Program-made: the position numbers and the translations under genes | Part shown: positions 1 through 12,199 of the stretch, piece by piece | How the letters are laid out: every line of letters begins with the position of its first letter | Numbering within the stretch: the first letter of the stretch is position 1 | NCBI GenBank assembly: GCA_951799425.1 | Contig: OX637405.1 | Location: 23,387,371-23,451,370 of the forward strand | Length of the DNA: 64,000 nt | Source of the DNA: Ilex aquifolium | Lineage: Eukaryota > Streptophyta > Magnoliopsida > Aquifoliales > Aquifoliaceae | Reading direction: 5' to 3' | Notes under the pieces: model-generated | What the model saw: only the letters and a program-made list of their open reading frames with translations | The model's database searches: none | Told to the model about the DNA's origin: nothing

Positions 1-480
1 GGGACTGTTTAGTGCCTAAATTGTGGGCTGTTTAGTGTCTAAATTGTGGGCTATTTTTGGGCTGAAATTGTGACTGTTTTTGGACTGAAATTGTAAATGA
101 TTTTGGACTGAAAAGTGGACTGTTTTCGAACCGAAAAGTGGACTGTTTTTCCGGACTGTTTTGAGGCCACTTTTCGGACTGTTTTTAGGCCACGTTCCGG
201 ACTGTTTTTAGGCTATTTTCCGGACTGTTTTTAGGACACATTCCAGACTGTTTTTAGGCCACGTTCCAGACTGTTTTTAGGCTATTTTCCGGACTGTTTT
301 TAGGACACATTCCGGACTGTTTTGAGGCCACTTTCCAAACTGTTTTGAGGCCACTTTGTGGGCTGTTTTTAGGCCACGTTCCGGACTATTTTGAGGCCTA
401 TGTAGGGGCTGTTTTTGTGCTCCGACTAGGGGCTATTTTGTGGATTGTTTTTGGCCGTTAAGTGGGTTGTTATGTGGGCT
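1..480. repeat. Degenerate short-period tandem repeat (about 20-25 bp units)
   Basis: Units built around GGACTGTTTTTAGGCCAC and TTCCGGACTGTTTT recur many times with small changes, for example GGACTGTTTTGAGGCCAC and GGACTGTTTTTAGGCTAT. The array runs off the left edge of the window, so its full length is unknown. It merges with the LTR-like sequence to its right and may be an internal repeat of that LTR. No coding potential is visible. Confidence 0.75.
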
Positions 481-1853
481 AATACATGGGTGGTTATGTG
501 TTAAATTGTGCCTTTGTGGTTAAGTGTGTTATTGACATAAAAATTGTGATAACATGCTTGGAATTGTTTTATGAAAATTGTCAATGTATATATATATGCT
601 TGTGTATATTGACATTATGGAGAATTATGGATTTATATGCTCTTGTGATATAAATTGCCATGGAACATTGACATATGGTTGAGTTTCTCATTTGGCATTC
701 ATTGCATGTTGGGTATGACTTTAGCATCACATTCATGGGCATAAGTCATGAGTGTGGGTGTGTGATATGCATGGTTAATCAAACACCTTGTTTGGTGATT
801 GAAGGGTGGGCTCGGGAAAGTGGGATTGATTATCCTACTGAGTTGCACGGTTGCATGCATGAAAAAACTTGTGTCGGGTATAACAAGTAGGGCTAGACTC
901 TCCCTCGGGTGCAAAACCCGGTCACATGGTTCAGGCATTTCCCGGCGGTGAAATTCCAAAAAAGTGCTGGTGTTTACGGAACCGGTGGTTGAGATACCAA
1001 AATCCATTGCCCAACAAGATACAAGATTTTGGTTTATAAAAGTACTCATTCAATGAGTAACACCCATCAATGATTTGGTTTTATAATGAAACAACTTTTA
1101 TTTCAAACGATCATTGGATGGATTTTTCGTCAAATGACGGTTCATTTCACAAGTGTATTGCATTGTGTTATGGGAGTCAGTGAGGACTTGGGTTTAAGTG
1201 CATGAGTGAGTATCATCTCATTTCATGGCATGACATGGTAGCATTCCAATATTGAATGCATATTCTTGTATGGAATAGTTATTAAATGTTGTATGTAAAC
1301 ATTGCATGTGCACTTAGGTGGGGAGTAGCCTCTGTAGGAAATACTCTACTGGGCGTGGCTCACCCTATACGGGAAACATTTCAGGTGCGGGATTTACGCC
1401 GGTGGATGACTCTCATTCAGGGCCGCAAGGGTGAAGAAAGTCGACTTGTGGCTTTTATAACTTCTTTTGAAAAAAACTAGACTTGTGATATAGTTTTGGC
1501 ATGTAATGTAAGTAAAGAATTGTAATTGGACTTTTATGGACTAATTTCAACATAGTCTTGCATGTTTTGTATGAGTATGGATAAATGGACCCGGTGTGGT
1601 CTATATTTACTTATAAATGGACCCAGTGCGGTCATTGTTTTGTACTGGGCCTCGGATGGGTCATGTGAAGTTATATTGCACAGGTTGGGTTTTGGGTAGA
1701 GCTCCCTGTACAAAGGAGACTCTGCCCGAATTTCGTTAAGTTGTGGACCCCGGTAAATGGGGCATAACAATGTGATATCGAGTTACTCGGTATCTACAGG
1801 TATTCCGCGGGTTGATGGGTAATCAACGGACTCCCGGATTTTGGGGTGTCACA
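481..1853 (-). mobile_element. Probable long LTR fragment of a Ty3-type element
   Basis: Read on the minus strand, this block starts at 1853 with TGTGACACCCCAAAATCCGG. That is the kind of TGTGACACCCC start often seen in plant chromovirus-type LTRs. The other end was not located and may lie in or beyond the tandem repeat at 1-480. No gag or pol is attached inside the window, so this is a solo or truncated LTR. The short open frames inside it do not resemble proteins. The family assignment rests on the terminal motif only. Confidence 0.4.
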
Positions 1854-2520
1854 TTTTCAATGTGTGTTGGCCGGTTACGTAACCCACTGAAATGGGTGGT
1901 TTGGATTGATCAAATCATGTGCTTGATATGCAACCCTTTCGAATATAAAAGAATAGCTTTTGAGAATCCGGTTTCACTTTTAAGATTAAAAATGTTGAAA
2001 ATTCAATGCATGGATTGTACCTACATAATATCTTAAATCATTGCTTATATATTTCAACATGCGTATTGAATGAGCATGGCCTTTAAACATTTATAATGCA
2101 ATCTCTTTATGCTAGCTTTCTTTGATATCACATGAAGAAAATTGTGATTCTTTCTAGATTGAATTCGTTTTGCTTTCTCTTTTAAGAATTGGAAGTTTGA
2201 CTGCACTCTTTTAGGAAAAGTAAAATGTGTATTTTGTTCTGGATTCAAACACTATCTTTTTTGTTTTAGAATTTAGGTACATAAAATTTTGATCTCTATT
2301 ATGTTAGGCTAGAGATCAAAATCAGAATGAACCCATGTAAAGCGAAGGACTTGAACAAGACACGAGTCCATTGCATTTTTTTTTTATGATTGAGAGATTT
2401 TTTGTGTTAGATCATGCAGTCGAACATGGGTAATTGTTTGAGATTTTTTTCTATTTGTTACATAGTACCTTCAGGTCCGTGCAATTGTTAGTATACATAT
2501 ATAGATTAAGAATATTTATG
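1854..2520. other. Unassigned AT-rich sequence
   Basis: No gene, RNA or repeat boundary is recognisable here. The open frames at 1812-2036 and 2054-2248 are short, AT-driven and unlike known proteins. It may be the flank into which the LTR to the left inserted. Confidence 0.5.
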
Positions 2521-2760
2521 TCTCTCTCTCTCTCTCTCTTTATATATATATATATATTGAAAAATAGTAACATTCAAAAAAAAAAAAAATAGTAACATTC
2601 AAAACAAAAAATAATTACATTCAAATATTAACATTTCATAAAAGAGTAACATTCAATATTAGCATTCAAAAAAACAAAAAAGAGTAACATAGAATATTAA
2701 CATTTTAAAAATAAAACAAAAAATAATAACATTCACAACAAAAAATAGTATATCTATATA
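2521..2760. repeat. CT and AT microsatellites plus AGTAACATTCAAA-type degenerate repeat
   Basis: A (TC)n run and a (TA)n run at about 2521-2557 are followed by many imperfect copies of AAAATAGTAACATTCAAA. The same phrase recurs densely in the TIR element at 15678-16814, so this block may be a decayed relative of that element's interior. No terminal repeats were found here. Confidence 0.65.
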
Positions 2761-3050
2761 ATAAAGTAAAACGAGTTTTGAATTCTAAAACAAAGAGCAG
2801 CTTAGATCAATTCCTGATAAAATAAGGTCACATCCGACGGACGACACTATTACACCCTGTCTCAAGCTATTGACGTATCAAATCATTTCAAACATTTTGA
2901 TCCAACGGACATTCTCTCCTGAAATTTTTATCCTGCCCAATTTTTTTTTTTTTTTTTTTGTTTTTTGAATCCACTGCCATTCAGGCCCTAATCTCAAGCG
3001 ATTCGCTCTTTCTCATGCCTCCTTCCCCTATCAATGCCTCATTTCCCGAG

Positions 3051-3083
<33 letters not shown>

Positions 3084-4240
3084 GCTGTTTTAAAACCCTA
3101 AAACCCCTTTCCTTCAATCCTAGCAATGCGTAACCACACTCAATTTTCTGCCCCTCGTAACCCAATTCCAAATAATTATCCTCCATCTCTCAATGTCACA
3201 CTCCTCTTTCTCAATCTTCCATTTCCCTTTCTCTGCCAGTTCTCTTTCCATCTCTCTGCTCCTCTCCCGTTGTCTCTCTCTCTGACTCTGATCTCCCCTC
3301 GTTCCCCCATTTCGCCTCCCAGCTCCACTGTTGCCAGCCACCGATATCACTAGCAACGATGACAAAACCACCACTCGGAGTTAGGTAACTTTTTCTTTAA
3401 GCTATTACTATTTGTACTCACCTTGACCGCTATTCTCTATGTCTGTCTACCCTCTCTCACAACCCTACCCTCCCTCCCCACCGCCTTTGCCTAGCGACAC
3501 CACTACCTATCCCCATTAACATCACTGTCAAAGACAAATCGGTGAAAGTCATCTTTTCCAAGTCGGTAAGCATACCTGACTATACACTATTATTTGTCAT
3601 AATTGTCTTAATCTCCATGCTTGATTATAGACATACACAACTCCACAAAATTACGTTCTTATGGGTTTCTAAAATTAGATCTATGACTGAGAGCTCTCTG
3701 GCGAAACCAGATCTATGATTGAGAGCTCTTCGGATTTGTTGATTTCTCCAGCGATTGCTTCAGATCTGTTGATTTCTTCGACGATTGCTTTGGATCTGTA
3801 TACTATATCTATTTTTTTGTTGGACCTTGATTTTTTTTTCAACCATTGCTTTGGATCTGCTTTAGATCTTTTTTTTTTCAGTGACTTCAAGATCTACTTC
3901 AGATCTATATTTTTTTTTTGCGGCTTCAAGACCATTTTGTGTTGATTTTCGGATCGGTGAAAGTGTTGATTGTTGATGGCGGCTAAGTCAACTAGGAAAT
4001 TTTCTTCCTTTTTTGTCTTTTTACATTTTATCAAGTTTAATATATTGAAATTTTTTTATATGAAACACTTAATCCAAACAAGTTGTATTATTTTTTGTTT
4101 TGTAAAGCTATTTTTAGAATCATATAAACAAACAAGTTATACCATACAAAAATACCAAAATACACTTTTTTTAAAACTCTTCTCAAAAACATGTTTTTAG
4201 ATACTGTTTTTAGAGATATAATCCAAACACACCCTGTGTT
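2761..4240. other. CT-rich, non-coding or leader-like sequence with simple repeats
   Basis: The stretch contains a T-run near 2940, a (CT)n run near 3052-3080 followed by AAACCCTAAAACCCC, and a block near 3680-3930 in which AGATCTG, GATTTCT and GCTTC phrases recur. The CT-rich part resembles a plant 5' leader, but no convincing start codon or protein follows. Near 4220-4235 the sequence AATCCAAACACACCCT looks like one end of a TIR DNA transposon; no partner end was found. Open frames here are low-complexity. Confidence 0.4.
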
Positions 4241-4377
4241 TTTATATATTGATAGCTCTCACTTTCCAACATTTGATAAACCTCTTGTATGCAATAGTTT
4301 GAAGCAACCTAATTTTAGAAGATTAATGCTATTGGGACTTAGAAAACTGATATAGTTTTCTGACCTAATGATTGTGT

Positions 4378-4526
4378 AAAAGAAGAGAATAGAAAATGAA
4401 TAGCAATTATATATTGATTTAGTGTATTTTACCATATACATGAGGAGGTTTATTTATAGTATAAGAGACTAGTGAAGTTTTCTAGTCTAACCGATATGAG
4501 AAATATACACATAATAAACATTAACA
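4378..4526 (-). repeat. Copia 3' LTR
   Basis: On the minus strand it begins TGTTAATGTTTATTATGTG at 4526, directly after the polypurine tract. It matches 9389-9533 over its length with scattered differences. The inner boundary is approximate to within about 10 bp. Confidence 0.75.
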
Positions 4527-4632
4527 TCCCCCTCAAACTCAAGGTGGGATCGAAGATGCCAACTGGAGTTTGTAAACCAAATTACGGTGGAGACCAGTTG
4601 GATGAGCCTTCATGAAGATATCAGCCAGCTGA

Positions 4633-5995
4633 TCAGTCGAAGCAACTGAAAGACATAATGACAATCGATCTTGATGTGTTTTGTGTACTCATGAAAGACA
4701 TTGTTGTGAGCAATTTGAATAGCATTGTAGTTGTCACAATAAAGAAGAGCACTAGACTGGTGAGGAACACCCATATCTTAGCGAAGCCAAATGAGCTTGG
4801 AAGTAATATCAACAAGTGCTTGGTACTCAGCCTCAGTACTAAAGCAAGCAACAATAGTCTGCTTCTTACTTTGCCAAGATATAAGAGATTCACCCAGTAG
4901 AAAAAGAAAACTAGTAGTAGACCGTCGGTCAGTAGGGTCACTCGCTCGATCAGCATCAAAGTAAACCTACAACGTCAAGGATAAGTTAGAGAAAAAATGA
5001 AACCCATGGAACAAGGTGCCCTTCACATATCGTAAGATGCGAAGAACAACTATATAGTAAACAAAACAAGGAGCATACATAAACTGGCTAACAAGATGCA
5101 CATCATATGCAATATCCGTCCTAGTAATAGTGAGATAAATAAGGCTCCTAACAAGCTCTCGGTAACTGGTAGCATATGGAAGAAGATCTCCATCAGTAGG
5201 ATGGACAATCAACCATCTTACAATCGGTAAGACCAGCACGAGAGAGAAGATTAGAAGCATACTTGGACTAGGTCAAATAGTAGCCATCAGAGGATTGGAA
5301 CACCTCTAGTCCGAGAAAGTAACTGAGAGAGCCTAGGTCTTTCATCTCAAAGTGCTAACTCAAAAAGTGCTTAAGCTCATGAATGTAAGAAGTATCATCA
5401 CGAGTAATGATCATATCATCAACATAAACAGAAGAATAGTAATACCAACATTAGTATGACGAGTAAAAAAACAGAATCATAGGGGCTAGAAGCAAACCCC
5501 AGCTATGCAATAGTGGAGTTGAATTTGGCAAACTAGGCCTCTGGGGAGGCTACATATAGACCTCTTAGCCAAGTCACCATGTAAGAAGACATTCTTCATA
5601 TCCATTTGAATAGAGGCCATCGGCGTATAGAGGCTACAACCAAAAGGGAACGAACAGAGGTAATACAAGTAAGGAACAAATGTCTCCAGTCAATGATATA
5701 CTCTTATGTAAAGCCCTTGGCTACCAAACAGGTTTTATATCATACCTCAGAACCATTAGAGTTGGTTTTCCTCTTATATACCCATTTGTTCAACTCAACC
5801 AAATCCCAAGTATGAAGTTTTGTGAAGGGCATCAAGTTCTTCAAACATAGCTTGCTGTCAAAGATGGTTAGAACAAGCCTCGCGATAACTGCGAGGCTCA
5901 TGAAAAGTAGCAAGAGTGGAAAAATAATGATAATTATTGTTCCGGGAGGGAGAACCCGCTGTAGATCTTCCCTGACGATTATACACATGGAGCTC
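4633..5995 (-). pseudogene. Copia reverse transcriptase / RNase H fossil
   Basis: Minus-strand translation gives copia reverse transcriptase and RNase H landmarks: MDMKNVFLHGDL near 5580-5620, then LIYLTITRTDIAYDVHLVSQF and LRILRYVKGTLFHG at about 4990-5170, then RNase H sequence toward 4640. In living relatives this enzyme copies element RNA into DNA within virus-like particles. Here it is a broken fossil. Confidence 0.8.
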
Positions 5996-7412
5996 AAGAT
6001 TTATACCTAGAGGGGGGAAGATGAATAAATTTTTCAATTTTAGCTCAATTGATTACCAATTAAATCCTAACCCACCACAATTACCTCTTCTCACAAAGAT
6101 TTAGAAAATAATGTGAGAACCCCTTTTATCACCACAAGCACCTTTCACCATGACAATTGATTAAATTAATATTCAATTATTTCGCTCGTAATCAATCTCA
6201 CGTCGATCTCAAAACCCAAACCTAATTACACGCTATGGTTGAATGAATATTCAAACATTCAAATCCATAAACACGTATTGTGCGTGTGTGCAAATAATCA
6301 CAAGTGTATACAATAATCAATAAAGAACATAAGCAGTTTGTTGACGCGGAAACCCTTCTCAAGAAAAATCGTGGGGAACCACTCGAGTTTCTCCAAAGCC
6401 TAATCCACTACTCGCTAAGTCAACATACAATTATATGAGACTTATACATCAACCAATACCATGTTTAGATGCTACTTTCCTTGTTGTATCTCCGCAAAAG
6501 ACCATCCTTTGACGTCTAGTGTACTTTCACTTGGACATTCTCGTCGCACGGTTCGTTAAGGCCTCGAGCAATCATGGGAACGCCAACGATCTTTGGTATT
6601 CACATACGAATGGAGTTATCAAACCATCAAGATTTTCTTCTCCAAGTTGTAAGGTTGGGTAAAATCTCTAGTGGTAGCCGCTAGGGTTTTAGAGATCTAG
6701 GTTGTGGTAGAAGCTCTCAAGGTAAAAATGTGATTTTATCTCTTAGAAATCTCACAAGAGGCTTGACCTAAATGTGAGAAAGGTTCTCCCTATTTATAGG
6801 TATGCAATAAGGATAGTCTTAGTAAATAAAAAGACTCAAATTCGCGAACGACTGCTCAATCAATGGGAGGGCGGTCATAGAGCGGTTGTGGCTGGAATGA
6901 AAAACATGTTTCAAACATGACTAAGGCAAACATTGCTCAAGCAACCATGAGCACTGCTCATGCGATCATGAAGGACCGCTCGAGCGAGCCCTATGCTGCC
7001 TTTTGTGGCATTTTCTCATTTCTTTCCCTAATTCATAAAGAGATCTCTCTAGCGAAGGCAAGTGAGCATAGATCGGTCCCTACATGTCTTTTAAGCATAA
7101 AACCATGTAAAAACTTGTTCTCTTTAGCACTAAAGGGTGTTGCTCAAAGAGAGATTCTATTGTGACTCAAACTATGTTTTCAAAACTCATAAATGGTTTA
7201 GAAAATCTTGAGCATTGTCCTCTTGAGCACTAAAGGGGGTTATGAAGGTTGAATGATGTTGCTTTGACACTTGCTCTCCTCCCTTCAATGACGCTTTCAA
7301 ATATTGAACTTGATAGTATCATGACCATGAAATAGGTTGAGATTTACAATGGACTCCACAAAATTAGGTAATTACAAATATGATCAAACAATAATTACTA
7401 AGATGAACAACA
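5996..7412. mobile_element. Unclassified insertion inside the copia remnant
   Basis: The copia coding signal stops near 5995 and resumes after 7412. Both junctions carry GGAGCTC (5989-5995 and 7413-7419), which may be a target duplication. The insert has no recognisable protein. It starts with a G-rich phrase (CCTAGAGGGGGGAAGATGAA) and contains a cluster of GCTCAAGC, GCTCATGC and GCTCGAGC phrases at about 6850-7000. It may be an LTR-derived or other non-autonomous element. The class is unresolved. Confidence 0.5.
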
Positions 7413-7419
7413 GGAGCTC

Positions 7420-9077
7420 TTACCCTATTGGAATGACGAACATCAATAGTGGAGGAGGACTCGGGTGGATCGGATGTGATGACAGGATCAACAGATAATC
7501 CAAATTCATGAGGAACAATCGTTGAGTTATACTCAGATGGATCGAATGTTATGACATGATAAATAGGCGGTCCAGAGTCGTGAGGAGCAGTCGTTGAGTT
7601 ATCATCTAATGAGCTTACATCATTTGCATCAGAAAAAAAATGAGAAAAGACCTATAGACCGGTTAGTGAAAATAGGAGAATATAAGGAAGTATCGGATGG
7701 GAATTGAGAAAATTGTGTTCCCAAAACTGAACATGTCGGGAAACTCGAAGATTCTTGGTTATGGGGTCATAGCACCGATAACACCTATGTTCAATGCCAT
7801 AACCAAGAAAACAACAGAGACGAGAAATGGGTTCAAGTTTTGTACGCTCATGAGGTAGGAGTAAGTCAAAACATACACATTCAAAAACTTTTAAAAGAGA
7901 ATAATTGGGTACCTTTCCATAGAGAACTTCATATAAAGATCAATTAGAGATAGCAGGAGATAAAACTCGATTGATAGTGTAAACAGTGGTAAGGGCAGCT
8001 TCTCCCCAAAAAGCTTCTGGGAGAGAGTCAAAGAGAACAGATAGTGTCAAGAATGTGATGATGCTTACATTATGCACGACCATTCTGTTGGGAGGTTTAA
8101 TGACACGATCGATGAGCCAAGCTGCCTGCCTATTTAAGTTCTTCAATGAATAAGACATCCTTGTACTCCATGGCATTATTGCAACGAAAGATTTTAATAG
8201 TGTGATCCAACTGAGTTTTTATCATATGCTTAAAATCATGAAAGATATTAAGTAACTCAGCGTGATCATGTAAAAGATAAATCCACGTGCATCGTGAATA
8301 ATCATCAATAAAAATTATAAAATAACAAGACCCACCTTTAGTGGAGACAAGAGTAGGTCCCTAGATATCAAAATGAACCAAATCAAAAGGTACAGAAGAT
8401 AAATAATCACTCATACTAAAAGGTAAAGCTTTCTGTTTGCCCAATTGACAAGAAATACAATCAAACGATTCAAATTTAACATCTCCTAAACAACCACTAC
8501 AAACTAAAGACTGGACATGAGGGAAAGATGTATGATCGAAACGAGAGTGATGAATACTGAACACAACAACAACAAGAGGTTGAACATTTATGCAAATATG
8601 TAAGCTCAAAAAGGCAACCAACTTTACGCCTATTCCCAACGAGCTGGCCCATCTTCTGATCGTACACATCATACCTTTTTTGAGAAAAGGTTAAGATAAG
8701 ACCATATTCAACAAGTTGACTAATAGAAACAAGATTTAGAGATAAGTTAGGAACAAGATATATGTCAGGTACATAAAAAGTAGGGGTAGAAATAGCACCA
8801 ACATGACTAACAAATATGTGTGAACCATATATATGTGAGGCATAGAGTTTAAACACTTCTTACGAGAGACTAGGGAAGAATCAGATGCCATATGATTGCA
8901 ATAGGCTGAGTCGATAAACCAGGGAGAAGATTTACCTGAGGAGACTGATAAGGCAGTGGAAGAACGAGATAGAACCTTGGTCATAATCGCTTGAAGATCA
9001 GTTGCCATATGAGAAGACAAAGAAGTTCCTGCAACGAGAATGACTAGAGTAGAAGAGCTAGGCAGTGCAGCGGCCAT
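7420..9077 (-). pseudogene. Copia protease / GAG-pre-integrase / integrase fossil
   Basis: On the minus strand, 9077-8736 carries a protease-like region (SPWFIDSAYCNHMASDSSL and YLVPNLSLNLVSISQLVEYG). Next comes the GAG-pre-integrase region (FDCISCQLGKQKALPF, about 8361-8470) and an integrase core piece (LPEAFWGEAALTTVYTINR, about 7960-8030). The domain order PR-INT-RT-RNaseH is that of copia. The region is broken and cannot be functional as it stands. Confidence 0.8.
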
Positions 9078-9388
9078 GACCAGATCAGTGAAATGGACCC
9101 GGCGAGTTTAGAACGAGCACGAAAAACTAGTCGGGGCAGGTTGGAATGTCATTAGAGGGCGAGCAGATAATTACTATAGGATGGTCGAGAGGAGATTGGA
9201 ACGCCGCCGAAGGACGATCAGAGGTTGCCGGGAGGCGATCGAAAAGTCGCTGGAGGATAATAGGAAAGTCACCGGAGGACGGTCGGAAGGAGAAGAGCCT
9301 CAAGAATTCTGATGTGTAGGATCACTCACAGGGCAACCACAGAGTATACTATCATTGGCCAAAAGGATTCACGAGCCTATGTTTCATA

Positions 9389-9533
9389 TAAAAGAAGAGA
9401 ATAAAAAATGAATAGTAATTGTATATTACTTTGGTGTATTTTACCATATACATGAGGAGGTTCATTTATAATACAAGAGAGTAGTAAGGTTTATTAGTTT
9501 AACCGATGTAAAACAAACATATAAACATTAACA
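9389..9533 (-). repeat. Copia 5' LTR
   Basis: Partner of 4378-4526. It ends at 9533 with AACATTAACA, which on the minus strand is the TGTTAATGTT start of the LTR. A normal primer-binding site could not be recognised inside it. Confidence 0.7.
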
Positions 9534-9729
9534 AATAGGATAGTGAAATGGTCTAATAGTGTAGTTGTGACTATAACCCTTAGATTTTTTTATTGGAATT
9601 TCGTCACTTGATACATTATTATGTCAACAAATTAGTTCAATTTTTTAGGTCCTAATAGTATTGCTCATAAAAGGAGTCCAAGAGAGGGCGAAGAAGGAAT
9701 GAGAAAAGAGGAAAAAGTTTTTAGTGGCC
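9534..9729. other. Flank with a MITE-arm fragment
   Basis: The segment 9632-9670 is an inverted match of 15365-15413, which belongs to the small MITE just right of the hAT element. This suggests a second or split copy of that MITE. Nothing else is recognised. Confidence 0.45.
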
Positions 9730-9869
9730 GCAACACGTGGAGGTGTCAATTTTATCTATTAACACGAACCCAACTATATTAGAAAACTAAAAAATAACAC
9801 AATTAGTTGACACAAGTAATAAATGAGTCAAATTAAGGATCGACAAGAATAACACGATAACGAATTTTA

Positions 9870-11030
9870 TCTCATACATGTTTCTCCCTCTCCCCTCCAC
9901 CCCCTTCCAAAAAAAACCATCACCTCTCACTTACCTCACCCATCATTCCTGTCAGACTCAGACGCAGTACCCCCTTTCTCCATCTCTTTTTATTTTTTTT
10001 CCTTTGCCTCCTTCATTTCTGACTCTCTCTCTCTCTCTCTCTCTCTCACCAGTGCCGGCGCCACAGCCAGAGCCACCGCCACCGCCACCGCGCCACAGCC
10101 TTCCTCTTCTCTCCCAGGTATCCCTCTTATCATCTTCTCTCTCTCACACACACCTAGATAGCACCCCCAGCCCCAACTCTCCCCTTCTGCGAACACCGCC
10201 CCCTAACCAAGCTCTCCCCCTCTTGGGCAAATCCCCCTTTCCGCGCCTGACCCCCTCCTCTTGTGCGCCCTCTGGGTAACCGACCCCCTACACACACACA
10301 AACACAAACGGAACACACACCACAACACACTGAACACACACATACACTCACGAGTTCTCTCTCTCTCTCTCTCTCAGTGCCACTGTCACCAATAAAGAAC
10401 CACCATCACCGCCATAGCACCACCGTCACAACCACACAGCACCACCGTCAAGACCACACAACCATCTCCTAGGTATTTCTTTCCATCCCCTCTCCTACCC
10501 TCTTTCTGTATCTCGCTAAAATATTTGTTGAAATGCCCAAAACACAGACCCCAAGCATAATGCCCATGAAGTGTTTGTTGAAATGCCTAGAGACACGCAC
10601 ACTCAAATCATACCCACAATGCACACACACCGCACCCTCACACCATTCTGCGTTGACACACATTGCTGTCTTCAAGCACATCTCTCTCAAACCCTCTCCC
10701 TCCCTTCTTCTACTCTTCTCATACACAAACAATACACACCCAAACCCCCATCAATCACACACACAGACCCACACAAAGCCCCTCAGCCAAATTTGAGTGT
10801 TAATTTGGGTTTTTTAATTTGAGTGCTTTCAAATTGTGTTTTCCATTAAGGGATATGTGTGTGTGTGTGTGTACTTCCCCTCCACTCTTCTATTCTCTTA
10901 TTCTTCTCTGTTCTTCTTCCTCTTCTTTACAACACAAACGCACACATACAGCAGACACACACACACACCCCATCGCACACGTATGCATAGAACACACACA
11001 ACACACACATAACCGAGAGTTTTATAAGGG
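9870..11030 (+). other. CT/CA-rich leader-like cargo inside the hAT element
   Basis: (CT)n runs near 10021-10046 and 10350-10374, and CA/CACAC runs near 10280-10340, 10730-10770 and 10925-11010, alternate with splice-donor-like CAG/GTAT or TAG/GTAT junctions at about 10119 and 10471. A related junction lies near 12003. Three copies of a TTTGTTGAAATGC phrase follow (10526, 10573 and 12186). The pattern resembles duplicated 5' leaders of a captured gene. The proline-, serine- and threonine-rich open frames are simple-sequence artefacts. Confidence 0.35.
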
Positions 11031-11883
11031 CAGAAGATTACATGATGTTTTGGGTTCAAATGCTATGATCAAACTGTTTGTTGTGTCATCTCAATGTTTA
11101 TTTTCCAGTTGCTAGGACATTGCTTCTTAGGGCCTTCTTAATATGAGGGGGTTCAGTTTGGGCAAAAAATGGAAGTCACAAAGCATAGCAAGAGGGTTGA
11201 TTAGGGTTTTTTAATTGTAAGAATCAAAGTACATGTAATATTTTTTATTTCTTATTTTTTAGTTTGGGCATTTGAGATTTTAGAATTTAATTTAATTGCA
11301 TCATTTCTGTCTTGCTCTCATTTTTTGTTATTGAGTTCAAATCCTTATTTCTTAGTTTTTTGGCCATTGGTTTTGGCATGAGGAAGAAAATTTTTGGCCC
11401 TGAAAATTTGTAACCATTACCAATGACTCAATGAGATTTAAAAACTTAAGGTTCAAATCAAATGAACCCTAACACACACAGGGCATAGGAGAAATTTATG
11501 TTTACCTTGATTTTTTTGTTTTAATTTCTACCAAATCTATTATGGTATGTGTATACGTCAGTATTTAGGATGGGATTATTAGAATTAGTATTTGAGAGTA
11601 ATTGGAACTAAATATTGGAATTAGGATTACTCTATAAATATTTTTCTTTTTGAGTAATTGACAATTATATGCTTGAATTGGGATTAAGAGTAATTGGAGC
11701 GAAAGTAATTAGGATCAAGTAGCACAATTGCAGTGACTATGTTTGTCAAGCTGTTAGCACAATTGAGTTTGCTTTTAAATTTTTTTTTTTTTGAGTAAAG
11801 CTTATAATTTTTTCCAAGTTCCAATTTTTTGGGCTTGCTCGCAAGCTACTTGAGAAAATGTCTGAAAGGATTCGGCTTATTTT

Positions 11884-11926
11884 GGGGGGGGCGCCCGCGC
11901 GGGGGGGGGGGGGGGGGGGGGGGGGG
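11884..11926. repeat. Poly-G tract (8 G, then GC-only, then 26 G)
   Basis: Eight Gs at 11884-11891 are followed by CGCCCGCGC and an unbroken run of 26 Gs at 11901-11926. Such a run could form G-quadruplexes, but homopolymers this long are also typical of assembly or sequencing error. Confidence 0.8.
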
Positions 11927-12199
11927 AGAGAAAGAGGCACATGAAAGACAGAAAAGTCCACTGTAATGCCGATAACAAGCAAGTCCACTGTAAGGAGTGC
12001 CAGGTATCTCCCTCTCTTTGTCTTCTCCACTCCCACCTTTATCCTGTAGCTTTGTCATCGCCTTCTGCCAAAAACCCAACCCTACCGTCTGCCATAAACA
12101 CTCCACAAAGACCCATTTCCTCCACCATCTACCCCTGTGAAGTGTTTGGTGTTGATTTGTTGATAATATCATACTCCACATGAAGTGTTTGTTGAAATG

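Larger units (their letters stand above)
4378..9533 (-). mobile_element. Ty1/copia LTR retrotransposon remnant
   Basis: This is a decayed copia element on the minus strand. Short LTR-like repeats of about 150 bp lie at 4378-4526 and 9389-9533. They share phrases such as TTTTACCATATACATGAGGA. Just inside the left copy lies a polypurine tract on the minus strand (GAGTTTGAGGGGGA, about 4527-4543). Between the LTRs, in minus-strand order, are protease-like, GAG-pre-integrase, integrase, reverse transcriptase and RNase H fragments. Gag is almost absent: protease-like sequence begins only about 310 bp inside the right LTR. The coding region has many interruptions and one large insertion (5996-7412). 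The element is an old fossil. Confidence 0.85.

Noticed and set aside
3681-3945. Lys-rich minus-strand and Phe-rich plus-strand ORFs near 3700-3940
   Set aside because: They arise from repeated AGATCTG/GATTTCT phrases and T-runs, with no protein-family resemblance.
9878-10279. 133-residue Pro/Ser/Leu-rich ORF inside the hAT
   Set aside because: CT- and CCA-rich simple sequence explains it. There is no domain and no codon pattern of a gene.
10565-12199. Possible PPR-like motif (VFVEMP) encoded by the repeated TTTGTTGAAATGC phrase
   Set aside because: The flanking translation does not continue as a PPR repeat in any copy. The repeated phrase is noted only as a DNA repeat.
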